This document shows, one piece after another, positions 1-12,700 of a stretch of DNA of 64,000 bases. Source of the DNA: Pampus argenteus (lineage: Eukaryota > Chordata > Actinopteri > Scombriformes > Stromateidae); assembly GCA_036937835.1 (NCBI GenBank), contig CM072877.1:18158001-18222000 (forward strand), in the 5' to 3' direction. A program made the position numbers and the translations under genes. Position 1 is the first letter of the stretch. Each line of letters opens with the position of its first letter. The notes below the pieces were generated by a model. It was given only the letters and a program-made list of their open reading frames with translations. It was not told the DNA's origin and did not search any database.

Positions 1-879
1 CTTAAAAGTGAAGCATCCTAACACTAATCATGTCCATAATACAGACATGACACAGTAAGTGCATGTTGAAGTGAAACAGAATGACATACACTCAAACAGA
101 TGACAAAATAGTATAAATAGTAAGTCTATACACAGATGTACAAAACAACTGTAACAAATGTCTTTGGCTTGACTTTTATTCCAAATATCTGTCTCTGCAG
201 CATGTTCTCTATAACTGTCTCTGCAAAAATATCCCCCTATTACTTCCTTACACATGCAAATAAACACATTTTCATACTGCAACACAGTTTATTAGCCGGT
301 ATCTGTAAGATTGCACTTGGAGCATACACTCTCTGAGCACAAAAAGGCATGTACCCACTTTGGTGGTGCAGCTTAAATGAATGTAAGCAAGCATCCTTAG
401 CTGACCAGCTCATTATGCTATGATAATTGGCTTGGGACCATCAGACTATGAGATGTCAGGCTCCAACCTTGTTAGTTTGAATTGCACCACCATTACACTC
501 GTGTGCATTTGTGTAAGTGTAAATATGGTGTGTGTGTGTGTGTGTTTACGCCTGTGCTTTTGTCTGTTACAGTCAGTAAACTAACCAACCTCACAGAACA
601 TTACAATAATGATTCAATTCAATTAGAGTGTGAGTTATTGTGGTAATATACTCAATTATACAGTATAGGCTCCCCATAGATTTTCACATCTTGTTTCCAG
701 AAGATGGATTTTGAATTTTCAAACCAACATCCTTGTGTTTGAACTACAGACTGTTGCTTTAAGTACGCTGGAATAAGTACAGACATCAAGCAGCAAGTAT
801 AACGGCTTAAGGCTGAAGCAGAAGTAGCTTAAAGTGGCTCCAAATTCAAAAAGCATCAACTTCTCTCTAGAAATTCAGT

Positions 880-881
<2 letters not shown>

Positions 882-953
<72 letters not shown>
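882..953. repeat. Compound (TA)n-(GA)n microsatellite
   Basis: About 55 bases of alternating AT are followed directly by about 18 bases of alternating GA. It is a simple-sequence array and probably polymorphic. Confidence 0.97.
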
Positions 954-1626
954 GCTGTATTTTCTTTCACATTATGGTCTTAGTCGCTAAATTCAGCCCC
1001 TCCAATAAGTGTGCTGATGGTGATTTTGGAAAATATTTCCCTGTTTGAAGATTTGAAGACTTATAGTTGGTGGCTTTGGTGTCTGCTGTGGGCATCAATT
1101 AACAGTCGATATAGTCGATTTAATGCTACTTCCTACCAATACATGTCCTGTTAGGATTTAGAAATGTAGGCTGGCGTTCGCTTCAGTCCGAGGTAGCAGG
1201 CCATATTTTCTAGAGCGTGAAAGGCAACAGCCTGCATTACTTATATGGAAGGTCCTGGCTCCAAGCAGAAAACATGGCGCCGACCATAAACAGCAACTCT
1301 AGGCTTCAAATTTGTTTTCCGTGTCGGCCCTTCTGTGTCTTTTGTATTCCCACATCCTGAATATAAAACAAATATAACAAAGCCGTGTAGATGCCCCTAT
1401 CTTTAAGACTGGATCTGCACACCAGTTGAATGGCATGAATGTGGTAGCAATGTGAATAAATCTGAATGGATGCATGCACTTCATTCCAGGTTCATGATTC
1501 AGTCGGTGTGCCTCTCAATCTGTCCAACCTTCTTCGCCAGGGCAAAGCTGAGTCACTATCATGCCATCTGTATCCCGCAACAATACTCGAGCACAACGTC
1601 GGCTGTTACGTGAAGTCCCAGGATAG

Positions 1627-1647
1627 TGACGTCATTGTTGTCACGTG
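1627..1647. promoter_or_regulatory. Candidate CRE plus E-box pair
   Basis: A full palindromic cAMP-response element (TGACGTCA, 1627-1634) and a canonical E-box (CACGTG, 1642-1647) lie within 21 bp, with ATTGTT (SOX-like core) between them. The motifs are seen directly; function is inference only. Confidence 0.3.
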
Positions 1648-4600
1648 TCGGACGCTGGCCAGGCCTTCAGAAAGGCAGCACGAACACCACACATGCTGTG
1701 ACTATCGCAATGAGCAGTTTAAACAGCATACTGCTGTTTTCTGGATGTCAACAACAAGTCTCTCTGGTCTCTGACGGATGTTTTTCTCAGTCAAAATATT
1801 GCTGTTGCTCTGTTATGATGGATAAGAGGAAGTTTGTATGATTAACACATTGATTTTTCTATGAGGTGGCCTTAACCTGAATCGATTCCATGCAAGTATG
1901 CATTAATCTGGTTATATATTTAAGAGGCTTTCTTTCCTATAATTATCCCTCTTGGTAATAAATGATGCAGTAGATTAATTTGAAATAATGGCATTGGCCT
2001 TCCTAACGTCATGCTTAATTTTACAAATAATTTGTTCATAAGCAATACATTTTACTTTAAGACATCATATCAATTTGAATTTGAGTCCCAATCACTGTCA
2101 GATATTATTTACCCTAATCTAATCAATACTTTCTATCACCTTGTTTTTTTCCTTATTGGTAAATATGTCAATACTGCCTTTAAAAACAGAAGCTTAACGT
2201 GATTTTATGACCCACAACAATAAATTGAATTATAGAAACTGAATCTGAACATAGCTGTCAATGAATGAAACAGGCCGACTGTCACAATACAGATACATCA
2301 TGTCTAATTTAATATGTGTTGAATTATGTTTTAATGTAATGACAGGATAGAAAAATTAATAAATTCAGTTTGAAAGTATTTCAAGGTGGTACAAGAAGCG
2401 TATTCATACACTGCAGTTCTGTATTTGAGGTTATCAGTGTGTACACATTGAAATATGTGTCGTAATGATGGAGGATGGGGATCAGAAAGAGAGAAAGAGA
2501 GCCCGACAGAGAAGAGTCGGATTCAGAATGTGAATCAGGGGTCGTGATGGTGACAGGGGCCCTAAGGGTGCATGACACCTGACATGTTTCATCTCCGGCC
2601 GTGTCACGTTGCCCCCGTTGCAGTCCTCGAGCTACGGATGCCGCAGCAACACATAGAAATAGACATGACAATGTGCAGCAAAGGAAGGAATTATACAAAA
2701 ACCAAAGACCTCAATACAAGACTGTGTGTGAGATGAGACTAGAAAGCAGCCGTTTTGCTTCGGATCTATCCGTATCACTGATGCAAAGACGACCCCAAAT
2801 CCATTACAAGCCAATTATATGTGCTGGGCCAGGGCTGGAGCCGGGCACTCACTCGTGAACTGCAATGCTTAATCCACAAAGAGGAACTAATAGGAAATTT
2901 GAAAATAGAATCCACACTTGAGTAACTTTGGAGGGATTTGGTTGGATTAATGAACTGTCAGGCTCACTGTCAACATGCTGGGGAGTGCAATCCTTTAACC
3001 AGCCGTTTGCTAGTCTCTTTCTAGTTTTCTTCTCTACATTTTTCACTAACAGATTGAGTTTTTAAACTGACATGTTGTCTTTCTCATGAGCAAAATGCCA
3101 GCATGAATTAAAAATGACTGGTACGGTAGTATCACCTGCATATGATCTGACTACACTCTTGTTTTTGTCGCTTTTAAACGCCTTAACATATTATCCATGA
3201 TATGCACACGGACAAAAGCTTGCAGACGTGCACACACAAAATAGGACAGACCGTTGATCCCTTGTGAGTGAAGAGCCTAAATGAGCTTCCTCCCGGAGTA
3301 AAGGCAACGTCTGCTCAGTCCAAGGGGACACGCTGCAATCACAGGAGCTACCAGTCACACTCCACAAACTGAAACACAGCAGTAGGGGAGATGAAAAGAG
3401 GGCTGAAAGAGAGAAAAAGAGAGGTAAAAATCGACAGAGTGGCTCACATTTGGTTGACAGCGATACTCACAAACAGATGGGAAAAACACTTAAAGGAAAG
3501 AAGTGAAGGACTATACAGCTGAGCTCGTATGAGATCATAACAAGGACGCGCAGTGAAATGATTGAAACAGAAATACTTATTCAAACAGATACAATCCCGA
3601 GCTGTGCTTGTCAGGTTGTTTCAGTAAGAGCCCTGAGAGAAAATAGCCAACGCTGCATCTCTCCATGTGAATGACGGTACTAACTGAGACAGTTAAAGGT
3701 TGTTTTTGTTTTTTTTATCATGGTGGACGGAAAAAAAAAGATGGAAGATATTTCTATCTGAGTGTATGATCTGGCCAGAAAGAAGCTTCCAAAGAAAACT
3801 ACCACTGATGGTTTTCTTTATTTCCAACTACAAATTAATGATGATGAAAAGCGACCAGGTTAGATGAGAAGTGGCTTTGTTGCAGCATCTAAGGTTCACC
3901 GTGAGGTTGACTACAGAAGTAACGGCATATATTGCACTATTACAGGTACATGAAAACGCAGTAGGTTTACCACAGAATGTACTCTAAAGCTCCGTCTCTG
4001 CGTTTTGATCCACTTTATTTGATTTGAAGATGGGATTTTTGCATCGTTTCTTTGAAGCAGTGAAAGTAGATTCCACCAGGACCAGTTGTATTGGAGTTAA
4101 TGAAGGAATAAAGGTCTGGTTTGATTCTCGTAGCTCGGTGTGATTATGACTAGGTGCTATGCTGCCTGCCAGGAATACGGTAGCATTTCTTTCTATTTTC
4201 TCTGTGCTGTACCGTTTGCCTCCCTTGACAGTTTGGATTCTTCCTTCAATGAAGTTGAGGAGACAAAAAAAATGGTGCTGATGGTTAGCAACTTGTTGCT
4301 TATTCACTAAAGGGACAAACCCCTTAGTTTAGTCAAAACACATTGGTACCACTTGTCTCATGCATGTCTGCAAGCCATGCCTGCTCTGACAGAGGAAGGT
4401 TACATCAAAGTGGTGCAACCTAGTAAACAATAGTTTCCTCCATTTCGGACTTTCTGTTTCTCTGTTAGCACTGACTAGCATGTCTGCTATTAGTCATCGG
4501 CGCAAATTTGCATCATTGGCAGTAGCAATAGAAAGTAATGCTGCTAATGCGGCAAATATAGTTGTGTAGCAGCAGGCTTCGTCTGTCAAATACGTTTGAG

Positions 4601-6888
4601 TTGTGGATGCTGGCTTATAAAGAGACTTAGACTTTAGCACTAAAAACTGGGGTGATAACAGTGCTGTGCTGGATGAATGTGGCGTGGTTTATTTTACTGG
4701 AGGAGCTCACTGAACAGAAGTGAATGGAGCTCACACACACAAAAAAAAAACAGCTCTTAGAAACAAAGAAAATATCTCAGCAATGATAGTCCCTGCCCAT
4801 TGGAGCTCACAGAACTCATACTGCAAACATAATCCCATTCACTCTCTGTCTAATTCTGTTGCCAAACACCATTCAGTGCCGAGGCACAAAAAAAGCTTGT
4901 TGCACCAGATAAACCGAAAAGGAACAACCAATGACGGCAGCGAGGAGAGCAGTATTTTACTGTGTGTGTAGCTGGTTGGCATTGAGTTGTAATAACTACT
5001 AATGTATTGTAGGAACGCTTGAAGCAAATGGGAGCTTGAATATGAATAAAAAAAAAATATTGATTGCATCACCATCGGCTGGACATCCACATTAACAGCC
5101 GTAGAGCATTATTTGAATGTCCATGAGAAATGCACTCGTCACCTTTCCATCATTATCACTTCCCTCTTTCTTCATAAAAGCACTTTTTTGCTCTCTGTAG
5201 CTTTTGTTCTTCATCCGATCATGTCGTCTTTCTTCATCTACATCTTCTCTCGTCTCTTCTTCATAGCTCACCTCCCTTTCATCCCCCTCTTCTGTTTCTC
5301 TTAAAGCCAGTCCACTGTGTGAGTGGGTGTGCAGAAAGCACTCTTGGCCTCCTCTCACACTATTTTACGTGATTGCTTTGCATCTGGGCCACGTCTGTCT
5401 GCACTATGGAGAGCGCAATATGGCTTATATCCAATTAGACTGTCAATCAATCAGTACATCCCTAACCAGAGAGAAGCGGCGAGGCACAGGGAGTGTGTGT
5501 GTTTGTGTGTAAGCAAGAGAGCATTTATGTTTCCTTGCATGTGAGCATCATGCATTTTATACATTTCAGATCATGGTTCTATTAAAGCAATAAGAAATGT
5601 GTAGTGATAATGTGCCAGTAGACACAAAGCCTACTGCTCCCACACAACGCTGGCCTCTACATCCTAGTCTTTATTATTGATTTTTTTCCCTACACATGAT
5701 CCATGTTTTTCCATTTACTTGTCAGATTTTATGTTCTCAAACACAATACTGATCTAATAAAAGACCATCTTAGATCCATTCTTGCAATTCGCCACCAGCT
5801 AACACAAACGTATTGTCCCATCACTGTCGAAGCTACGGAGCAGTGCGGCGGCGTAACACACAGCAGCCTTGGGCATTTTGTTTGCATTTGTATTTGCGGG
5901 TGAGAGATGGTGTTGCACAGTGTGTGTTTGTGTGTGTGCAGATAGCACCGCTGAATGACTCCTTTTTTCACCAGTTAACAAAGACAAGTTGCTAAAGTTT
6001 CACATCCAAATTAAGTTAAATGTGAAAGTGCAGCACTTCACTCCTTTGTTAATACCAACCTTCTCCCGTGCAGCAGACAAATGAAACTGCACTTAAGTCA
6101 ATAAGATAGCTTTTAAAGGCCTGGCTGGATGCCCTGGGGAGCCTCGTGTGTCTTGACACTTCCAACCTGAATGTATATGCTCTGGCAGTATAGTATGAGG
6201 AGGCAGATATTCTCGATGAAATGACAGTGGAAAAACAAACAAGTCAATTTGTCTGGGTATTAGTCCAGTACAGAGTAAAACCTGATTGATGCAGTCATTA
6301 CTGTTCCTGGGCTGGAAACAACATGCTTGAAACCTGTTTAATCTTGATGAAATGCATCAAAGAAGGAGATAAAAAAAAAAGAAGAAGCCCTAGATGAAGA
6401 CACATCTGTCAGGGTGGATTATAACTGGTGCAATCACATCATATAAACAATGTATTATGCCTGAAAAAATGTAAAGTGGCAGGTTTTGTTTTTTTAGATG
6501 AATCTAAATGAAGATAAAAAATGATTCACGTGTCTTATTGTCTGTGTGGTCGGAGCAGTTTGGGAAGTATTCATCCTTTTTGGTTCTCTGGTATTCAAAG
6601 GAAGATGCATCTCCCTGCTCTCTCGCTGAAGTTTCCTGACGTTGCTCCAAAAAGAGATAAATATGAAATATGAGAGCTTTCAGTACTGCTTAGGCCTGCA
6701 AAATAAGTCAATTAGTCACGGCAGGCAGCAGTCAAATGGAGATTCTGCATGATGGTCTTAACGAGGGCCGCATAGGACAAGCGTCCGACAGCTCGTTAAA
6801 TTAATCCTTTGGGTCTGCTGCAAGTGGAATGAGGCATGTGTCTGTGTGACCCGTTTATGTCCTCCACATTACATTACAGCAAAATGTG

Positions 6889-6921
6889 CACACACACATC
6901 CCCACACACACACACACACAA
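6889..6921. repeat. Interrupted (CA)n microsatellite
   Basis: Two short CA runs are interrupted by TCCC, about 30 bases in all. Confidence 0.85.
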
Positions 6922-9900
6922 CAGACTCCGAGCTCCAAACGGACTGGAGAAAATATTTGTGATCAAAGTTTCTTTCTGGCCTCATGGTTTGCTCAGATTA
7001 CATGAAAACCTCTGCCAGCGGGGAACTTAGTATTCACCCTGTCCCTTTTTCTCCCCCCAATGTTGTTCTATTTTACTTTATCTATGACTCATTACATCCC
7101 ATAAACATAGCCCCCTGCAAACACAAGCAGATCTAATGAGTATGTTACACAACAGCTTGATTCAGGAAGCCTAGTTTCTAACTAAGTTTGACTTTCCGTT
7201 ATGCACCAGTGAGTAGATGTGCATGCATGTAAATAACACTATATTAATGAACGTTCCTTGCCATTTCATCTCTTGCGTCAGACACATCACACTTCTCTCA
7301 TATATCACATATTCCTCCTGACTCTCCAACCTTCTCCAATGAACCACCTTATGAATATCAAAGCTAACAACATGCTCAGTCTGTGTAGAAGGACATTCAG
7401 CTGCCCTGGTCAGCGATCGACTTTGTCTAATCCATCTCAATCTACCCAGCACCTCAGTCTCTGTTTACCCAGCCAGAGGAGCAGGCTTAGCAAGGTTATG
7501 TGCTTTCTTCTGCCATACGGCTCTTCTTTTTTTCTCTGGCCCACCAGCTAGCAATTTACTCCTCTATTCTCATTTCCCAACCATAACAGGGGTCTATAAA
7601 TTGCCCCGGGGAACTACTGCTTGAACCCCTCATGTTTCCTGCTTATCGAGACGCTTCCACCTAAATAAATGTCTCGCCCTCTTTGACACAAATGTCTCTG
7701 TGGCACAATTTCAACATCTTTCAATAAGTAAGTACAAAACAGCTTTTATAACTTTAAGCATACACACACACACACGTGTATCTCTATGATACTCCTATAG
7801 CCCTGCGGATAATAGCAGGTTAAACATATTTACAGGTGGTCTAAAGATAAGAACTACATTAATGGGTATTATTATTATTAACAAATATTTTAAACACATT
7901 GTAAAAATAAATAGATGTGATAACACAGCGCAGGTATGAAATCAGAGGATGCACTTTAAAACACAAACAGAAAATGAACAGGATGAAGATGTGAGACGGG
8001 CTATTGAGGCTAGCTAGCAGCCATCATTTGTTTTTTTCCCGGGTGCAGAGATTATCTGGTTGAGTGATAGAGGTGGCCTTGATCAGCCTTCTCCCCGCAT
8101 ACAGCCGTATATCAGATGTCACGCTGCTGCAAAACCATCAACCCTTCACTGGCCTGGGACGCACATATTTACCATGGTAAATGGCACCCCTACTCAGTAA
8201 ACACTCGTGTTTTTCACCAACCGTCAGCGAGCAGGAACGGATGATGCATCGTCCGCTGTACATTCTCTGTAATTGCTCACTGGATGATATCTGGGGAAAA
8301 ATGACAAGGACTATAGTTCCTTGAGTGAAATGTTCCAGAGGCAAGGAAAGGGTTTGAAAAGTTGGTGCTTTTTTTCCTTTTCTTTTCCCCATTTTGATTA
8401 TAGCTCACCCTCATTAAGCTGCCAGCATTTGAATTGTACAAATCTATCAAGTCAATCAGAAATAGCTGCAGGTCTTATTTTGGTTTTAAAAAAAAAAGGA
8501 AAAAAGGAGTAAAGGCCTGTCATGAAAAAGAGAGGATGAATCAGTTCACTGAGCAGAGAATGGACCTAGAAAGCTGATTGCAGGAGAAGGAAATATGTTC
8601 ACCCATTAATTAATCTAATAGTGTTCATGGGACAAAGAGTGCATATCTCTGCTGCCTGCATAATAAGAGCCTGGAACAAAGTCATTCACTGCATCCCATT
8701 TAAAAGCGTGTGAGTGCAGGGTAAAGACCACGAGAAGAGGCAGAATACAAAGCAAAGAAAATCAAAAAGGCTTCACCAATACCTGCTGATGCTGTTTATT
8801 TAATGAAATCTTCATTAAAAATGTTTCATCCTAAAAAAAAAAGAAAAAAAAGGAAAAAGTGCTGCACTGTTTTCAGTTTTAATGTAATTTTCTTCCCTAA
8901 AGATGATTATATTCAAGAGTCATTAATCAGTTATGAGCACTTCGCATTGGAAATAAAAATAAATAAATAAATAAAAAGGGTTTCAGGTGTTTTGATTGGT
9001 TGAAATAGCAGGGAGAGAATGGTACCAGGATTTGATTGGAGAATAGGGCTGATATCACAGCTCACTGGTGCACAACGGTTAGGGAAACAGCCCAGATCTT
9101 ATTGAAATTTAATTCAATGGCTCTGCGATGCGTATGATACGGGGGGGATGGGGTGAGGGGGGTGAGGGTGGGAGCAGGAGGCCTTCTCGGCATCGTAATT
9201 TACCTTTCCTGTTTGTTTGTAAAGTATTTTATTTCAACGTCCACATGTGTGTTCAGATCCAACAACAGCGCTGTTTTTTATGAATCTAGTGTAGAGTTGA
9301 TGACAGGCGTAAGGTCTCGAGACATTATATTATTATATAGTTTATTCATTTACCTTTTTCAGATACTATCCTTAAGTGGGCTCTTGTACTGAGTGAGGCA
9401 ATTATCTCACCCACACATGAATGTGGTATTTTATAGAAGTGGACCGAATACTAGCATAGCATAGACGCTGAATTTAGTTCTTGAATGTGTTGACTTATTC
9501 ATTCATTCTTATAGTATTAAGCTTTAAACTAAAAGAAAATAAAGAAAAAAAAAAAGTGAAGTGGTGAAAATAGGCTATAATGGCAAAGGAAGGCGAGTTT
9601 AAAAGACGTGTGATGCGGAGAGAGATTTAAGAGTGAGCGAGAGCTTCAACTTCCTGAGCTTGATTCATTCAATATGGGTCCTAACGGAGGAGGCAGGTCT
9701 CTCACCTTCAGTGGTCGCGCTCTTTGGAGCTGTTACGACGCTGTCATGAACCAGTACACCCCTCGCCGTCCTCTCAGAGGAGATGAAAGGTGACATTAGG
9801 GGATAATGGGCTGAGAAATTTTGCTCACTGGCAATATCGGGATCTAAAATCATTACTGCAGGTTTTCTCAACGTTAACTGTACAAAGTTACATTTGATTT

Positions 9901-10818
9901 TTGTTTTTTGTCATTTACATCAACAGAGAGAAATAGCTGTGTGTCGTTTGCATAACAATGACAATTGATGCCATGACTATGATTATGTTGCTGCAGGGGT
10001 AGCATATAAATAGAAAAGCAAACAGGTCTAAGAACAAAATCTTTCCTCGAGCCGCTGGAAAATTAAATTTTGTAATAGATAAAATTACCATAAATTACCA
10101 CATGCAAATAAAACAGCTGAACCATAAATGCACGTAGTTCAGGACAATCCAGCAGAACAACGTGGTCGACAGTATCAGATACAGCACCAAGGTGTAAAAA
10201 ACAAAAAACATGCAAGGCTTTCCATCACAGGCGGCTGAAAGCAGTACATTCAACACTTTGATCAATAATGTTGTAAAAGTATGCTTCAGCAGAGCCACTA
10301 ATTAATGGGAAATTGAAGTCAAATATGTTTTTTTGGAGAAATGTTGTGGGTTGAGGACAGGAGGTGGGTTTCATCCTAGAAATGACCTCGAAGAGTAAAC
10401 CAGCAATAGTTTTTACAGGCGCTTGTTGAATTAGAGGATCAATGTGCAGCCATATTTAAAAAAAAAAAAAAATCTTAAAACTTCCTCACTGGGATGATCA
10501 GTTCTGACATTTGGAGAAGGAGCAATGGCCTGGTCAGTAAATAGGATCCCATGGGAATATGACAGTTTCATTTAATAACGCCAGAGAGAGACTGAGCTCT
10601 TACTCTCAACGTCTGCATTTAGACGTTTCACTAAGTCTTTCTGTGTAGTTAGGTCTACAGCTTGAAGATCTGTCATGGTTTGCTCTGCCTTTGATTCGCT
10701 CTTTCTGAGACACAGATGTTATCCAGGGCGTGGAGGAAAGGTTTGTTAAAGTGACCCAGTGTTTTAACTGTTTCAGCTGAAGGCTGCTTCTCGATTGGAG
10801 AAGAGATGAGATGAGTAG

Positions 10819-10898
10819 GGCTGCAGCGTCAAATAAGATTCACATGTGATCATGTGTGATCAACTAAAAGTGAATCGCAGATAAACTGATTTGCAGCC
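10819..10898. repeat. Imperfect inverted repeat, possible short MITE relic
   Basis: Outer arms GGCTGCA (10819-10825) and TGCAGCC (10892-10898) enclose inner arms GATTCAC and GTGAATC around a TGATCA centre. The nested symmetry over 80 bp resembles a small foldback element, but I could not identify a family or a target duplication. Confidence 0.4.
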
Positions 10899-11852
10899 TG
10901 TAATGTTGATGAGTTTTGTCTCAGGGTTTCATTTTTTCATTTTATTTCTTGCATCATGTAAAGTCACGTAAAAGAGGCATGACTGGAGTGTTGATGGGGC
11001 AGCGGATGGGCATTAGTCCCGGTTCCTGTCTTTCCTGTTATCATAGTGTTTTATGTTTGAGATCTTTGCATTGATGATAAAGTTTAAGTCAGCTAAATGA
11101 ACCGTGATTTTCATTGATATCAAATGGATAAACAGCAGCAGACACGCAGCAGGTCGTTTTACATGTTTATGAAGAAGATGACTTTACTATCATATTCTAC
11201 TGCGTCTTTCTTCCAACGTTATGTGAAGTAAAGTGTGAGCTTTCAGAGGTGACATCCGCTTACTCTGGTTCTCTTTTTTTTTTCTACTAATTAAGAATTA
11301 TTTCCTGATTATTTTGGGAGTAGTCTTTAATTGTCATGCTGTTATATTATATTGCTGCTTTACCGGGTGTTTGTTAACTTTGCTGCGTTCTCTCTGGCTT
11401 GTGATTGTGGGTGATGAATACCGTGACCATGTTTAGTTCCTCATCGCTGCAACCTAAAAGCTCTGAGAAACCGTTACAAACCACCATATTTTAGTTGACA
11501 GTGGGGGGATAAAAAGACAGAGACATTCATCTTGACCCTGACTGTACCTCTGTCCATTTTAGCGGTAGCTTCATATAGACACGCGGCACATAGAAGCTCT
11601 CACCGCTCTGGACAGAGCTCAAAGGGACTTGAGCCCCGAGGCTTTCCCGAAGAGGGATGACAAACCTAAGGTGGCAACTTGAAAGTCGATCCATCAGTCT
11701 GAATGAATCTCCAGTAGCACTTACATGGACAGGGGAGATAAAATAGGAAGAAAACCCAAAACATTATTGTAACATTGGATTGAGGGCACATTCAGGGAGA
11801 GCTGCACATCCAGGGGTGAAGAAAATCTACGCTGTTTCTGTTCCTCAAATGT

Positions 11853-11872
11853 TCACCTTTGACCTTTGACCG
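11853..11872 (-). promoter_or_regulatory. Triple DR1 nuclear-receptor half-site array
   Basis: Three half-sites on the reverse strand (seen on + as TCACCT, TGACCT, TGACCG), each separated by one T, make two overlapping DR1 elements. This spacing is used by COUP-TF, HNF4 and RXR-type receptors. Binding is not shown by sequence alone, and TGACCTT heptamer runs can also arise as simple repeats. Confidence 0.3.
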
Positions 11873-12555
11873 ATAGAAAGCAGCGTTGATGCAGAAAGCA
11901 GAGTCCAATATGGAGGAAGCAGACAATGGGCAATGGTACAAATATGTCTTATATAAAGACTAAACTACAGCTTATTGTGCCATTTATTACTCATCCTAAT
12001 GAGTTTACTTAGCGACAGTTAGCGAGAAGTTAGCTCAATGCGATCTTTATTTCCTTCTTCATTATTATTTCATTGAATGAGATGATCCCAATAAAATGCC
12101 AGCAGGAAGTAAATGATAGAAAACAGAAAGACTGGCTCGTACCAGCCCGTCCCGGTCATGGACGTATTATAGGTAATCGATACTGGACTCAAAGATGCCG
12201 TCTATTCACTCGGATGGAAATTGCTCGCCTGGAGAATCAGTCGAAAATGTTTTCTAGCTTTTCTGGGTTTGCTTTCACGTTGTGCGCAGACTTTACATTG
12301 AGATGACGTCTCGAAACTTTGAAGTCTCTTTTCAAGGCTCTGGGAAAGTTTTAAATAAAAAATATATATATAAAACCTTCATGGTTTAATAAAGAAAGAC
12401 CTTGTTGGGAGTTTGAGCTATCCTACCCTGCAAAATTGCACTTGAAATTAAAGGTATCTGTGCTTCTCTGTTTCCCGTGTTCATCATTATATAAGTGTTG
12501 AGGCATAGCTTGAGACCACAGTCATCTTAGATTTACTGTCAGGGCTGTATCTTCT

Positions 12556-12700
12556 TCATCCATCCATCAATTTTCTGTTCTCACTTATCCTTTTCATGCC
12601 TGGGTTGGGATGGGGTTGGACCCTAAACTCACACACACACTGGTCAGCAGGTGGGATGCACCCTGCAGAGCACCTGGACAACACCTGGGGAAACCTTTCA
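12556..12700 (+). mobile_element. Degraded interspersed repeat of the fish 'CATCCATCCAT...CTTATCC' type
   Basis: The segment starts with CATCCATCCATC, continues with a CACTTATCC motif and a GGGATGGGG stretch, and has GGGATGCACCCTG followed by CACCTGGACA. The order of these blocks resembles an abundant fish retroposon tail known to me (CATCCATCCAT, GCTTATCC, GGGTACACCCTGGACAGG). The copy is old and diverged; boundaries are approximate. Confidence 0.45.
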
